NCBI RefSeq assembly: GCF_019175385.1
Contig: NC_083346.1
Span: 63,393,821-63,457,820, forward strand
Source: Lycium barbarum
Lineage: Eukaryota > Streptophyta > Magnoliopsida > Solanales > Solanaceae
Reading direction: 5' to 3'
Length of the DNA: 64,000 nt
Under the pieces are notes generated by a model, which did not search any database, was not told the origin of the DNA, and saw only the letters and a program-made list of their open reading frames with translations. Position numbers and translations under genes: made by a program. Below, piece by piece: positions 23,971 through 35,941 of this stretch (position 1 is the stretch's first letter; each line of letters opens with the position of its first letter).

Positions 23971-24393
23971 GAAAACAATCTCCAAGTTTTAGATGGTAAT
24001 AACCTCTTTGACCTCCTTAAACATATTAAGTATCCAAATCTTAGGTCCCAAATCATAGACCAAATAGGTTCAAAACAGCAGCCTCAAGAAGAGCCAACTG
24101 CTGTAGAAATTAGAGAACCTACAGGACCTTATACTATGGCTGGAGTCAAAAAACTCCTCCAAGAACGCCAGAATATCATAAGTACACCGGCTACCACTCA
24201 AGATTTAGAAAGAGAGGTTCATAACCTTAAGCAAGAAATTTCCACCCTTAGAAGACACCAAATTACTTTAGATCATAGGGTCTCACAACTAGAAGGGAAA
24301 GGAAAACAAATCATAGAAACACCAGTTTATAATACGGTGGAAGATTTACCAGTTGATAACACCGTAGAAGTAGTTACTACGGAGGAAGAATAA
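23971..24393 (+). pseudogene. EPRV polyprotein linker with coiled coil
   Basis: Open from 24136 to a TAA at 24391-24393. It contains a leucine-heptad segment (LEREVHNLKQEISTLRRH, then ISQLEGKGK type), a likely coiled coil between the zinc finger and the protease. The copy at 35170 reads through the equivalent of the TAA into the protease, which supports one continuous polyprotein originally. Confidence 0.65.
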
Positions 24394-26328
24394 AGTAGTA
24401 ATCCCAGTTCTAAAATTTTAATAAAATTAGAAACTATTACTTCTTTCAAATTTTTTATAAAAATTACTCTTCTAATAGATTATAATTTCAAAAAAGAATT
24501 CACTGCTCTAGTTGATAGTGGAGCAGATCTAAGTTGTATTCAAGAAGGATTAATTCCTTCAAAATATTTTCAAAAAACTACTCATAGTTTACGGTCTGCT
24601 AGTGGCCAAAAAATGGGTATTACTTATAAACTACCTAAAGCTTATATTTGCCAAGACAAAGTTTGTATCCCTGAAAGCTTTGTATTAGGAACCTATGATG
24701 AAAAATCTATCAAATTCCAGTTTATAACTGAACCTTTTTCAAGGATTTTAAATGAAATCAAAGATAGGCTGATAAATAAACATCAACAAATCAATTTTCT
24801 TAAACAAGAAATTTATACTCTTCAAATTGAAGATATTTTACAAAATCCTAAATTACAGGAAAAAATTGAGTTTATCAAAAATCAATTTTCTCTACAAATT
24901 TGTAGTGATCACCCTAATGCTTTTTGGGACAGGAAAAGACATATTGTCACTCTTCCATATGAAGAGAATTTTTCTGAGGATAATATCCCTACTAAAGCAA
25001 GACCATGTCAAATGAATTCCGAATATTTGGAACTATGTCAAAATGAGATTTCTACTATGTTACAAAAGGGTCTAACAAGATCTTCGAAATCTCCATGGTC
25101 ATGTACAACTTTTTATGTTAATAAACATGCTGAACAGGAACGAGGTGTTCCAAGATTGGTAATAAATTATAAACCCCTTAATAAAGTTTTAAAATGGATT
25201 AGATATCCTATTCCTAATAAAAAGGATTTACTGGATCGCCTTCATAATGCGATCATATTTTCTAAATTTGATTTAAAATCAGGTTATTGGCAGATCCAAA
25301 TAACCGAAGCAGATAAATATAAAACTGCTTTCAATGTTCCAATTGGACAATTTGAATGGAATGTCATGCCTTTTGGACTGAAGAATGCCCCTTCAGAATT
25401 TCAAAAGATTATGAATGATATTTTTATGTCTTATAGCAACTTTATCATTGTTTATATCGATGATATTCTAGTATTTTCAAATACTATTGAAATGTATTTC
25501 AAGCATCTTGATATATTCAAGAAAATTATTATTCAACATGGTTTGGTTATATCTAAACCAAAAATGTCCCTTTTTCAAACGAAGGTCAGATTTTTAGGCC
25601 ACAATATTGAAAAAGGAAGAATTGTTCCTATTAATAGAAGTATAGAGTTTGCTTCTAAATTTCCTGATATTATTACTGATAAAACTCAACTTCAAAGATT
25701 TCTTGAAAGTTTAAATTATATTTCGCCATTTTATAAAGATTTGGCCAAAGATACATCTATTTTATATGATAGATTAAAAAAGATTCCAAAACCTTGGACT
25801 GATGCTCATATGCAAGCAGTTCAAAAAATCAAGGAGAAAGTTAATAATCTTCCTTGTCTTACTTTAGCCAATCCTAACTGGCAAAAAATTATAGAAATTG
25901 ATGCCTCTGATATTGGTTATGGAGGAATACTTAAACAACTTTCTCCAAATGATAAACAACAATATTTAGTCCAGTTTTATTCTGGCAAATGGAATAATAG
26001 TCAAAAGAACTATACTACTGTAGCAAAAGAAATTCTTGCTATAGTTAAATGTGTTATTAAATTTCAAGGTGATTTATATAACCAAAATTTTTTAATAAAA
26101 ATTGACTGCCAAGCAACCAAATTTATGTTTAACAAAGATTGCAAACATAATGTTTCTAAACAAATGTTTGTCAGATGGCAAGCCCTTTTAGCGCCATTTG
26201 ATTTTGAAATTCATTATAAAAAGGGAACAGATAATAGTCTCCGTGATTTTCTCACTAGAGAATATTTAAGTTCAGAACTGTCATTTTTTTATTTGCAGGA
26301 TGAGACCTACATTGACACCTCCCTCTAA
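24394..26328 (+). pseudogene. EPRV protease, reverse transcriptase and RNase H
   Basis: Aspartic protease active site DSGAD at 24514-24528. Reverse transcriptase follows, with YIDD at 25453-25464 intact, then RNase H beginning near EIDASDIGYGG (about 25898). The 571-codon frame 24613-26328 is open. A 90-bp in-frame loss at about 24686, seen against the copy at 35721-35810, removes the second conserved protease motif (ILGTPF). The protease of this unit is therefore probably inactive even where the frame is open. The stop overlaps the ORF4 start by 29 bases. There is no integrase, as expected for Caulimoviridae. Confidence 0.85.
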
Positions 26329-27717
26329 TAGCGGAAGGGGAAGAGGACAAAAAGGAACGGGCAGAGGCACTGTTCTTGCTCAAATGGGAAACAAAAGGCT
26401 AATAGCCGACAATATTGCAGAAACTTCTGGTAAAACCCAGAAGCAAATTACTTATGCTAAATATCTGGCTTTTATAGAAGCACAAAAAAAAGGGGATAAT
26501 ATGCCTCCATCATACTCCAGTGCTCTTGTCATCGATGATAATGGGGACACTGATTCATATGAAGAAAAATACTCAACAAGAGTTAATAATTCTCCTTGAG
26601 AAAGATGACCTCCAATGGAAAGAGGAGCCTTGGCAAATAATGCAAAGGTATTTTGATACAGCGTCATATGCTACTCCGACTTATAAATATCGGATGCATT
26701 ATGAAATGGTCCTTTCAAATACAGGATCAGCTGAATTTCAGCATTTTTACCCGGCTAATACCAAGAAATTTTATAACTTTTCAAAAATTATCATAAAAAA
26801 GATCTTTTCTCCAAATGAATGGGGAATAAGTACGTTAAAGGACAAGGATTATATCCACCCAGAACAAAAAGTTCTAGTTAAATTTAATTATTGGGACTGT
26901 GTGGAAAGCTTTAATAAAGCTTTTTTATACGAGAATGATAATAAAAAACATTCTTGGTTTATAAAAATCTGTGCCAATGTTTATAAACAGGGCATTCCAA
27001 ATTGGTTTTTATCAATGGTGGATCCATTATGGTCCAACCGTGAAAAATTTACCAGAACCCTTCAAAAGTTTATATACTGAATGGGTTGATGTTTCTCCAA
27101 AAATAATAGATTTGGAAAATAATATTACTTTCTCTAAAGAAATTTCTAATATGTATTTCTTCATTGAATTCTCTATTCCATGGATCATGAAATGGTCAGT
27201 TGAAGTGGGTTATACCCCGCAAAATATGCCTTGTTTAAACAGAATTTTCTATACAAAATTCTGGAAAACATTACTCCAAAAATCAAAGGATGGTACTATT
27301 CCAGGACAAGATTTAATAAATCAGATTAAAACTACTATTGCACATTATAAGGACTCCATTAACTCCAGACAAAGGGAAGTTCCCAGTCCTTTCGAGCATA
27401 TTGCTCGGAAAATCCAAATGAAGAAAGGAGCAATTCCCCCAGAACAGCTTATAGCCACCTACACGGAGGAATTTAAATCTAATTTGATGCAGCATCTTAA
27501 TATGGAAGCTATGTCAGATATATCAATGGCTTCTGTTGGTCATACAACTGATAATGATAATGAAGAAGATGAAGACTATAATACACAGGTCTTAGCAGGA
27601 GAATCCCAGAGTCCAGATAATACAGAGGACTTTGAAAAATTCAAGGCTCAAATTTTTAGCCAACCGGAAGAATCTTCCAGCTCTGCAAAAGACAAGGGCA
27701 AGACACCAATGAAGTGA
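26300..27717 (+). pseudogene. EPRV ORF4, copy 2
   Basis: The most complete copy by start: ATG at 26300, basic Gly/Arg-rich amino end (GRGRGQKGTGRG), then KRLIADNIAETSG, a central aromatic-rich domain and a Ser-rich tail ending in KDKGKTPMK. Two one-base insertions in homopolymers (near 26567 and 27006) split it into three frames totalling about 470 codons. A pyrimidine tract plus CAG (26296-26298) sits immediately before the ATG and resembles a 3' splice site. I do not recognise the domain. By position it could be the transactivator or inclusion-body protein. Confidence 0.7.
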
Positions 27718-28503
27718 TTGGTGGGACCCGCCACTAGGCGGCTTCTTTTATAAAGAAGGAATCTGCTTTAATAAAGCAGCTTTAATTATTAAAGTTGTAA
27801 TAATTATGTTTTCCACTTTAGCCACTTTCGGCCACTTTTCCTTTTTACTTTCCGTCTTTCTTTTTATTTGGGCCATCATGTTGTCAGCCATTTACTTTTT
27901 CATTTTGTTGTTTAGTAACCATGATCCGTTATAAAAGCATCATACTTCTCAGTTGAGAGGCAAGCCTGGGATCCCCCAAGCACAAGCTCTCTCCAGCTCT
28001 CCCTCTTGTAAAAAATACTCTCATATAAATAAAAAGATTGATTATATAAATCTTCTTCTACTGAGCACAACCTTCATCCTTAAGGTATAATTTTTATTTT
28101 CTTTTTATCAATTTTATTTTAATTCAGTTCATGTTTAGTCTTATAGGCTAAATACTCCGTTGAATTACGTCACACTAGACTACTGAGATCATGGTAATAA
28201 TGCATTAATGCATCATGATCAACGCCAAAACATGATGTTCGAGGTTAGGTAGAGACTGACCCAGGCGGACTGTTCATAACCAGGCGGTGGTCTTGTTGTT
28301 AGCCCGCTTAGCCGAGGATGGCGTTTTAGGGCATTTGTTGGACTTGTTCTGGTCGGAACAACCCCATCGTCAGGGTCAGTAACCTAGTAAAACTTGTTGT
28401 TACCTAGTTGTCATCATGTGACGGCGCGATCCTGCTATGGTTATGTTATCAGATCCATCGTGTTCCAGTAGTAATAGGTGATGTAATTCAACGCTTTAAT
28501 ACT
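27718..28503 (+). promoter_or_regulatory. EPRV promoter/leader, copy 2
   Basis: TATAAAAG 27930-27937; AATAAA 28028-28033; leader inverted repeat around 28190-28220. The primer site is mutated to TGTTATCAGATCC (28444-28456). It marks the end of the genome-length unit and the start of the next. Confidence 0.7.
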
Positions 28504-28975
28504 ATGAATTTTATAAATCGTAAAAGAACTGTTAAAAACAGTAAAAAGGAGGAATATGATACTCCTCAAGAATTGGATCTCCTTAATAAATGGACGATTC
28601 CTAAGATAGAACCCAGGTTAATATATCAGATGGGTACTTTTGAGAAATTAGGTCTCAAGCAAATAGTTAAAACTACTGAAGAAACAATGACTGTAGATAA
28701 TGATCATACTACTTTTAGATTATTGTCTGACAGTGATCTTGCCCCTTATAGGGTAACCCATACATTTATGCATATTCGGTTAGTACATGTTGCATTCAAA
28801 CCTTTAACCTTAATAGGTTTACCAGAAAGCTTTATAGCAGCTTTAAGAGATGGAAGAAATCGAAACTGGAAAAAATCCCTTATAGGGACGGTCCAAACAA
28901 GTTTGGCTTATGGTCCAGTTTATTTTAATGCTTATCCTAACTTGCAGGTATCGTTGCAAGATGACAATAATGCCC
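28504..28975 (+). pseudogene. EPRV movement protein, copy 2, 3'-truncated
   Basis: Open from ATG 28504 through the GLPESF and RDGR core. It breaks off after LQVSLQDDN at a junction with inverted DNA (28976 on). Confidence 0.8.
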
Positions 28976-29524
28976 GTTCCTTTTTGTCCTCTTCCCCTTC
29001 CTCTATTTGAGGGAGGTGTCAGTGTGGGCCTCATCCTGCAAATGAGAAAATGACAGTTATGAACTTAAATATTCTCTAGTGAGAAAATCAGAGAGACTAT
29101 TATCCGATCCCTTTTTCTAATAAATTTCAAAATCAAATGGTGCTAAAAGGGCTTACCATCTAGCAAACATTTGTTTAGAAACATCATGTTTGCAATCTTT
29201 ATTAAACATAAATTTGGCTGCTTGGCAGTCAGTTTTTATTAAAAACTTTTCATTATATAAATCACCTTGAAACTTAAGGACACATTTAACTATAGCAAGA
29301 ATTTCTTTTGCTACAGTGGCATAGTTCTTCTGACTATTATTCCATTTTCCAGAATAAAACTGGACTAAATATTGTTGTTTATTATTTGGAGAAAACTGTT
29401 TAAGTATTCCTCCATAACCAATATTAGAGGCATCCGTTTCTATAATTTTTTGCCAGTTAGGATTGGCTAAAGTAAGACAAGGAAGATTATTAACTTTCCC
29501 CTTGATTTTTTGAACTGCTTTACT
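28976..29524 (-). pseudogene. Inverted EPRV fragment: RNase H end plus ORF4 start
   Basis: On the minus strand this reads RT/RNase H C-terminal sequence (from the AVQKIKGK region, about 29510, through the DASDIGYGG region) and then the first codons of ORF4 (MRPTLTPPSN...). It is an inverted piece between two plus-strand segments. At 29525 the plus-strand promoter region resumes. Confidence 0.8.
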
Positions 29525-30134
29525 TTTTAGATTTGTTATTTAGTATCCATGATCCGTTATAAAAGGATCATTCTTCTCAGTTGGAAGGCAAGTCTGGGAT
29601 CCCCCAGGCATAAGCTCTCTCCCACTCTCTCCCTTGTAAAAATCATTCTTTCATAAATAAAAGTTTGTTTGTATAAATTCCTTCTCTGCTGAGCACAACC
29701 TTCATATTCAAGGTATAATTTTTATTTTTATTTTAGTTTCTTTATTTATAATTCAGTTCATGTTTAGCCTTATAGGCTAAATACTACGTTGAATTACGTC
29801 ACACAAAACTATTGAGATCATGGTAATAATGCTCTAATGCATCATGGTCGTAGCCAAAACATGATGTTCAAGGTTAGGTAGAGACTGACCCAGGCGGACT
29901 GTTCATAACCAGTCGGTGGTCCTGTTGTTAGCCCGCTTAGCCGAGGGATGGCGTTTAGGGAGTTTGTTGGACTTGTTCTGGTAGGAACAACCCCAACGTC
30001 AGGGTTAGTAACCTAGTAAAACCTTTGTTACCTAGATGGCATCATGCGTCGGAGCGATCCTGCTGCGTCTATGGTATCAGAGACATAGAACTGTTCCAGT
30101 AGTAATAGGTGATGTAATTCAACTATTTCATAGC
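29525..30134 (+). promoter_or_regulatory. EPRV promoter/leader, copy 3
   Basis: TATAAAAG at 29558-29565 and a primer site TGGTATCAGAG at 30072-30082. Its sequence differs slightly from copies 1-2 and matches copy 4 more closely (CTCTCCCACTCTC tract), suggesting at least two viral variants. Confidence 0.72.
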
Positions 30135-31370
30135 ATGAATTTTATAAACCGTAAAAGAACTGTTAAAAACAGTAAGAAAGAGGAATATGATACTCCTCAA
30201 GAACTAGATCTCCTTAATAAATGGACGATTCCTAAAATAGAACCCAGATTAATATATCAGATGGGTACTTTTGAGAAATTAGGTCTCAAGCAAGTAGTTA
30301 AAACTACTGAAGAAACAATAACTGTAGATAATGATCATGCTACTTTTAGACTATTATCTGACAGTGATCTTGCCCCTTATAGGGTAAGCCATAGATTTAT
30401 GCATATTGGGTTAGTACAGGTTGCATTCAAACCTTTAACCTTAAGAGGTTTACCAGAAAGCTTTATAGCAGCTTTAAGAGATGGAAGAAACCGAAACTGG
30501 AAAAAATCCCTCATAGGGACGGTCCAAACAAGTTTGGCTTATGGTCCAGTTTATTTTAATGTTTATCCTAACTTGCAGGTATCTTTGCAAGATGACAATT
30601 CTTTGGATGCTTTAATATTAAGTATCAAATTGCATGGTTATGATTATATGCCAGGTACAGAAGTAATATGCATCTGTTATAGAATCTATTATAAACCATT
30701 ATATACTATGAATCCCATGTGTAAAATCATGGATTTCAAGAATGAAACTATTTTAATAGAAACTAAAATTATGACTCGAAGACCTATTAAGTGGGATGAG
30801 ATAGGTTTCCCTAAAGAGTGGGTCATTGAAGGTTTGGCCCAAGACACATCTATTTTATATGATAGATTAAAAAAGATTCCAAAACCCTGGACTGATGCTC
30901 ATACGCAAGCAGTTCAAAAAATCAAGGGGAAAGTTAATAATCTTTCTTGTCTTACTTTAGCCAATCCTAACTGGCAAAAAATTATAGAAACGGATGCCTC
31001 TGATATTGGTTATGGAGGAATACTTAAACAACTTTCTCCAAATGATAAACAAGAATATTTAGTCCAGTTTTATTCTGGCAAATGGAATAATAGTCAGAAG
31101 AACTATGCTACTGTAGCAAAAGAAATTCTTGCTATAGTTAAATGTGTCCTCAAGTTTCAAGGTGATTTATATAATCAAAAGTTTTTAATAAAAACTGACT
31201 GCCAAGCAGCCAAATTTATGTTTAATAAAGATTGCAAACATGATGTTTCTAAACAAATGTTTGCCAGATGGCAAGCCCTTGTAGCACCATTTGATTTTGA
31301 AATTTATTATAAAAAGGGATCGGATAATAGTCTCCCTGATTTTCTCACTAGAGAATATTTAAGTTCATAA
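30135..31370 (+). CDS. Chimeric EPRV frame: movement protein fused to RNase H
   Basis: An open frame of 411 codons from ATG 30135. The first 230 or so codons are movement protein, up to KEWVIEG. At about 30833 it joins in frame to the RT/RNase H end (AQDTSILYDRLKKIPKPW...), continuing through TDASDIGYGG to a stop at 31368-31370. The coat, protease and RT catalytic regions are absent. It is a deletion junction, not a normal viral gene. It sits behind its own TATA box and leader. That it stays open may be chance. Confidence 0.75.
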   Translation: MNFINRKRTVKNSKKEEYDTPQELDLLNKWTIPKIEPRLIYQMGTFEKLGLKQVVKTTEETITVDNDHATFRLLSDSDLAPYRVSHRFMHIGLVQVAFKPLTLRGLPESFIAALRDGRNRNWKKSLIGTVQTSLAYGPVYFNVYPNLQVSLQDDNSLDALILSIKLHGYDYMPGTEVICICYRIYYKPLYTMNPMCKIMDFKNETILIETKIMTRRPIKWDEIGFPKEWVIEGLAQDTSILYDRLKKIPKPWTDAHTQAVQKIKGKVNNLSCLTLANPNWQKIIETDASDIGYGGILKQLSPNDKQEYLVQFYSGKWNNSQKNYATVAKEILAIVKCVLKFQGDLYNQKFLIKTDCQAAKFMFNKDCKHDVSKQMFARWQALVAPFDFEIYYKKGSDNSLPDFLTREYLSS

Positions 31371-31392
31371 CTGTCATTTTCTCATTTGCAGG

Positions 31393-32809
31393 ATGAGGCC
31401 CACATTGACACCTCCCTCTAATAGAGGAAGGGTAAGAGGACAAAAAGGAACGGGCAGAGGCACTGTTCTTGCCCAAATGGGTAACAAAAGGTTAATAGCC
31501 GATAATATTGCAGAAACTTCTGGTAATACCCAGAAACAAATCACATTTGCTGAGTATCTTGCTTTCATAGAAGCACAGAAAAAAGGGGATAATATGCCTC
31601 CATCATATTCCAGTGCTCTAGTAATTGATGATAATGGGGACACTTATTCATATGAAGAAAATGCTCATCGAGAGTTAATAATTCTCCTTGAGAATGATGA
31701 TCTCCAATGGAAAGATGAACCTTGGCAAATAATGAATAGGTATTTTGATACAGCGTCATACGCTACTTCGACTTATAAATATCAGATGAATTTTGAAATG
31801 ATCCCTTCAAACACAAGATCAGCTGAATTCCAGCATTTTTATCCCGCTAATACCAAAAATGTTTATAACTTTTCAAAAATCATTATAAAAAAGATCTTTT
31901 CTCCAAATGAATGGGGAATAAGTCCGTTAAAGGACATGGATTATATCCACCCAGAACAGAAAGTCCCAGTTAAATTCAATTATTGGGATTATGTTGAAAG
32001 CTTTAACAAAGCTTTCTTATATGAGAACCATAATAAAAAAAACACTCATGGTTTATAAAAATCTGTGCCAATGTTTATAAACAAGCATTCCAAATTGGTT
32101 TTATCAATGGTGGATCCGTTATGGTCCAACCGTGAAAACTTTACCAGAACCCTTCAAGAGTTTATATACTGAATGGATTGATGTTTCTCCAAAAATAATA
32201 GATTTGGAAAATAATATTACTTTCTCTGAAAAAATTTCTAATATGTATTTCTTCATTGAATTCTCTATTCCATTGATCATGAAATGGTCAGTTGAGGTGG
32301 GTTATACCCCGCAAAATATGCCTTGCATAAACAGAATTTTTTATACAAAATTCTGGAAAAAATTAATTCAAAAATCAAAAGATGGAACCATCCCAGGACA
32401 AGATTTAATAAATCAGATTAAGACTACTATTGGACATTATAAGGACTTTATTAATTCCAGGCAAAAGGAAGTTCCCAATCCTTTCGAGCATATTGCTCGG
32501 AAAATCCAAATGAAGAAAGGAGAAATTCCCCCAGAACAGCTTATAGCTACTTGCATGGAGGAGTTTAAATCTAATTTAATGCAACATCTTAATATGGAAG
32601 CTATGTCTGATACATCAATGGCGTATGTTGGTCATACCACTGACAATGATAATGAAGAAGATGAAGACTATGATACACAGGTCTTAGCAGGAGAATCTCA
32701 GAGTTCAGCTAATACAGAGGACTTTGCACAATTTGTGGCTCAATTTCTTGGCCAAACGGAAGCATCTTCCAGCTCTACAAAAGACAAGGGCAAGTCACAG
32801 ATGAAGTAA
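31393..32809 (+). pseudogene. EPRV ORF4, copy 3
   Basis: ATG 31393 with the same basic amino end as copy 2. The first frame is open for 221 codons, then a frame change occurs in the A-rich stretch and following region near 32030-32100, and the rest is open at 32132-32809. Only a small number of lesions break it, so it is among the best-preserved copies. It follows the fused RNase H stop without overlap, unlike copy 2. Function unknown. Confidence 0.7.
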
Positions 32810-33535
32810 TTGGTGGGACCCGCCACTAGGCGGCTACTTTAATAAAGGAGGAATCTGCTTTAATAAAACAACTTTAATTATTAGGATTGTAATAATTATG
32901 TTTTCCACTTTGGTCACTTTAGGCCACTTTTACTTTTTACTTTCCGTTTTTCTTTTTATCTGGCCATAATGTTGTTAGCCATTTACTTTTTAGTTTTGTT
33001 GTTTAGTATCCATGATCCGTTATAAAAGGATCATTCTTCTCAGTTGGAAGGCAAGTCTGGGATCCCCCAAGCATAAGCTCTCTCCCACTCTCTCCCTTGT
33101 AAAAATCATTCTTTCATAAATAAACGTTTGTTTGTATAAATTCCTTCTCTGCTGAGCACAACCTTCATATTCAAGGTATAATTTTTATTTTTATTTTAGT
33201 TTCTTTATTTATAATTCAGTTCATGTTTAGCCTTATAGGCTAAATACTCCGTTGAATTACGTCACACAAAACTATTGAGATCATGGTAATAATGCTCTAA
33301 TGCATCATGGTCGAAGCCAAAACATGATGTTCAAGGTTAGGTAGAGACTGACCCAGGCGGACTGTTCATAACCAGGCGGTGGCCCTGCTGTTAGCCCGCT
33401 TAGCCGTGGGATGGCGTTTTTGGCATTTTTTGGACTTGTTCTGGTAGGAACAACCCCAACACCAGGGTTAGTAACCTAGTAAAACTTTTGTTACCTAGAT
33501 GGCATCATGCGGCGGCGCGATCCTGCTGCGTCTAT
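32810..33535 (+). promoter_or_regulatory. EPRV promoter/leader, copy 4
   Basis: TATAAAAG at 33021-33028. The leader runs to a broken primer site near 33530, where it joins an inverted movement-protein fragment. Confidence 0.72.
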
Positions 33536-34388
33536 GATCGATAAGAAGACATAGATCTAGGTATACTAAATCGTACACTATTATGTTCATTATCTTCTAA
33601 TAAGGATTCTGATTCATGAAATCTTAATTTAACTATCCCATCTGGGATCTGTTCAATTTCTGATATTTCAGTAAAAACATTTTGAGGAGGTGTTGCTCCT
33701 TCAATGACCCACTCTTTAAGGAAATCTATCGCATCCCACTTAATAGGTCTTCGAGTCATAATTTTGGATTTACCAAAATTAGTTTCTATTAAAATAGTTT
33801 CATTTTTGAAATCCACGATTTTACAGATGGGATTCATAGTATATAATGGTTTATAATAGATTCTATAACAGATGTATATTACTTCTGTACCTGGCATATA
33901 ATAATAACCATGCAATTTGATACTTAATATTAAAGCATCTAAAGAATTGTTATCTTGCAAAGATACCTGCAAATTAGGATAAGCATTAAAATAAACTGGA
34001 CCATAAGCCAAACTTGTTTGGACTGTCCCTATGAGGGATTTTTTCCAGTTTCAGTTTCTTCCATCTCTTAAAGTTGTTATAAAGCTTTTTGGTAAACCTC
34101 TTAAGGTTAAAGGTTTGAATGCAGCCTGTACTATCCCAATATGCATAAATCTATGGGTTACCCTATAAGGGGCAAGATCATTGTCAGATAATAGTCTAAA
34201 AGTAGCATGATCATTATCTACAGTTATTATTTCTTCAGTTGTTTTAACTACTTGCTTGAGACCTAATTTCTCAAAAGTACCCTTCTGATATATTAATCTA
34301 GGTTTTATTTTAGGAATCGTCCATTTATTAAGGAGATCTAGTTCTTGAGGAGTATCATATTCCTCTTTCTTACTGTTTTTAACAGTTC
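33536..34388 (-). pseudogene. EPRV movement protein, inverted copy
   Basis: Minus-strand movement protein from its EEYDTPQELDLL region (about 34370) to SYRS at 33536; the C-terminal 159 codons (34011-33532) are open. A frame disruption lies near 34055. It lies head-to-tail against the plus-strand leader and is followed by plus-strand coat sequence at 34389. Confidence 0.8.
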
Positions 34389-35941
34389 TTATACTTATGG
34401 AAATTTGATTCGCACTTGTATGCAGGAAGGATTATCCTTATGTAATGAAATTAGGCTCAATCAGCAAATCAAGCACCATGGTCTTAATGAAAGACAACGA
34501 TGAGGAGAATTTTGTGGACAATTTGGATTGGACGTTCCACAATCTTCTAAAAAGCCCTATAGGCATAAGAAAAAATATAGAGACTTCCAACAATGGAAAG
34601 AAAAGCGCTCGCAGAAAAAAGCTAGGTGCAAAAAGACTTTCAAGGAAAGGAAGGATTTTATTAAATCTAAAAATCCAAAAGCCTGTTATAAGTGTGGCAG
34701 AGTAGGTCATTTCTATAAAAATTGTAAGGTTAAGGAAAAGATTAAAGCCCTTAACATAGATGATGACCTTAGAGAATCTTTATATAAGATTTTGTTAAAC
34801 TCAGACCCAGAACCAGAGGATGATTCTGGTTAGGAAAGTGATAGTTCGTCCAACTCTTCTTTAAATGAAGATATTAGGCTATTAGATGAAGAGAGTTATA
34901 TCTCGACTAGCTCGGATGATGAGTGCCAACCATGCCAATTAGGTCAACCTTGCGTGAAACCCAAGGAAGACGATGAGTTTTATAAACTTGTTTCCCAATT
35001 TAGTGAAAACAGTCTTCATGTTTTGGATGGTAATAACCTCTTTAACCTCCTTAAACATATTAAGGACCCCAATCTTAGGTCCTAAATTATAGACCAAATA
35101 GGTTCAAAACAGCAGCCCCAAGAAGAACCAACTGCCGTAGAAATTAGAGAACCTACAGGACCTTATACTATGGCTGGAGTTAAGAAACTTCTCCAAGAAC
35201 GCCGGAATATCATAAGTACACCGGCAACCACTCAAGACTTAGAAAGAGAGGTTCATAACCTTAAGCAAGAAATTTCCACCCTGAGGAGACACCAGATTAC
35301 TCTAGATCATAGGATCTCCCAACTTGAGGGGAAAGGAAAACAAGTTATAGAAACATCAGTTGAAAATACGATAGAAGGCCTACCAGTTGATAACACCGTA
35401 GAAACTGTTGCTACGGAGGAAGGAGAAAGTAGTGGTAATCCCAGTTCCAGTTTTTTCACAAAATTGGATATCATTACTTCTTTTAAATGTTTTATAAAAA
35501 ATACTCTTTTAATTGATTACAATTTCAAAAAAGAGTTTACTGCTCTAGTTGATAGTGGAGCTGATTTAAGTTGTATTCAAGAAGGATTAATTCCTTCAAA
35601 ATATTTTCAAAAAACTACTCATAGTTTACGGTCTGCTAGTGGCCAAAAAATGGGTATTACTTATAAATTACTGAATTTGTATTTGTCAAGACAAAGTTTG
35701 TATTCCTGAAAGCTTTGTATTGGTAAACAATATTTCAAATCAAGTTATTTTGGGAACACCATTCATCCATAAACTATTTCTTATTAAATGGATGGATGAT
35801 AAGGGTTTTATAGGAACCTATGAAGAAAAACCGATTAAGTTCCAGTTTATAACTGAAACTTTTTCAAGGATTTTAAATGAAATCAAAGATAGGTTGATGA
35901 ATAAACATCAACAAATTAACTTTCTTAAACAAGAAATTTAT
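34389..35941 (+). pseudogene. EPRV coat C-terminus, zinc finger, coiled coil and protease fragment
   Basis: Starts in the TYGNLI region. The CCHC finger CYKCGRVGHFYKNC lies within the frame 34528-34833, followed by a TAG near 34831. The coiled-coil and protease frame 35170-35709 contains DSGADLSCI. ILGTPF is present downstream in another frame (35720-35962). Two stops near 34500 and a frame change near 35700 also break it. It ends at a junction with movement-protein sequence (35942). Confidence 0.8.
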
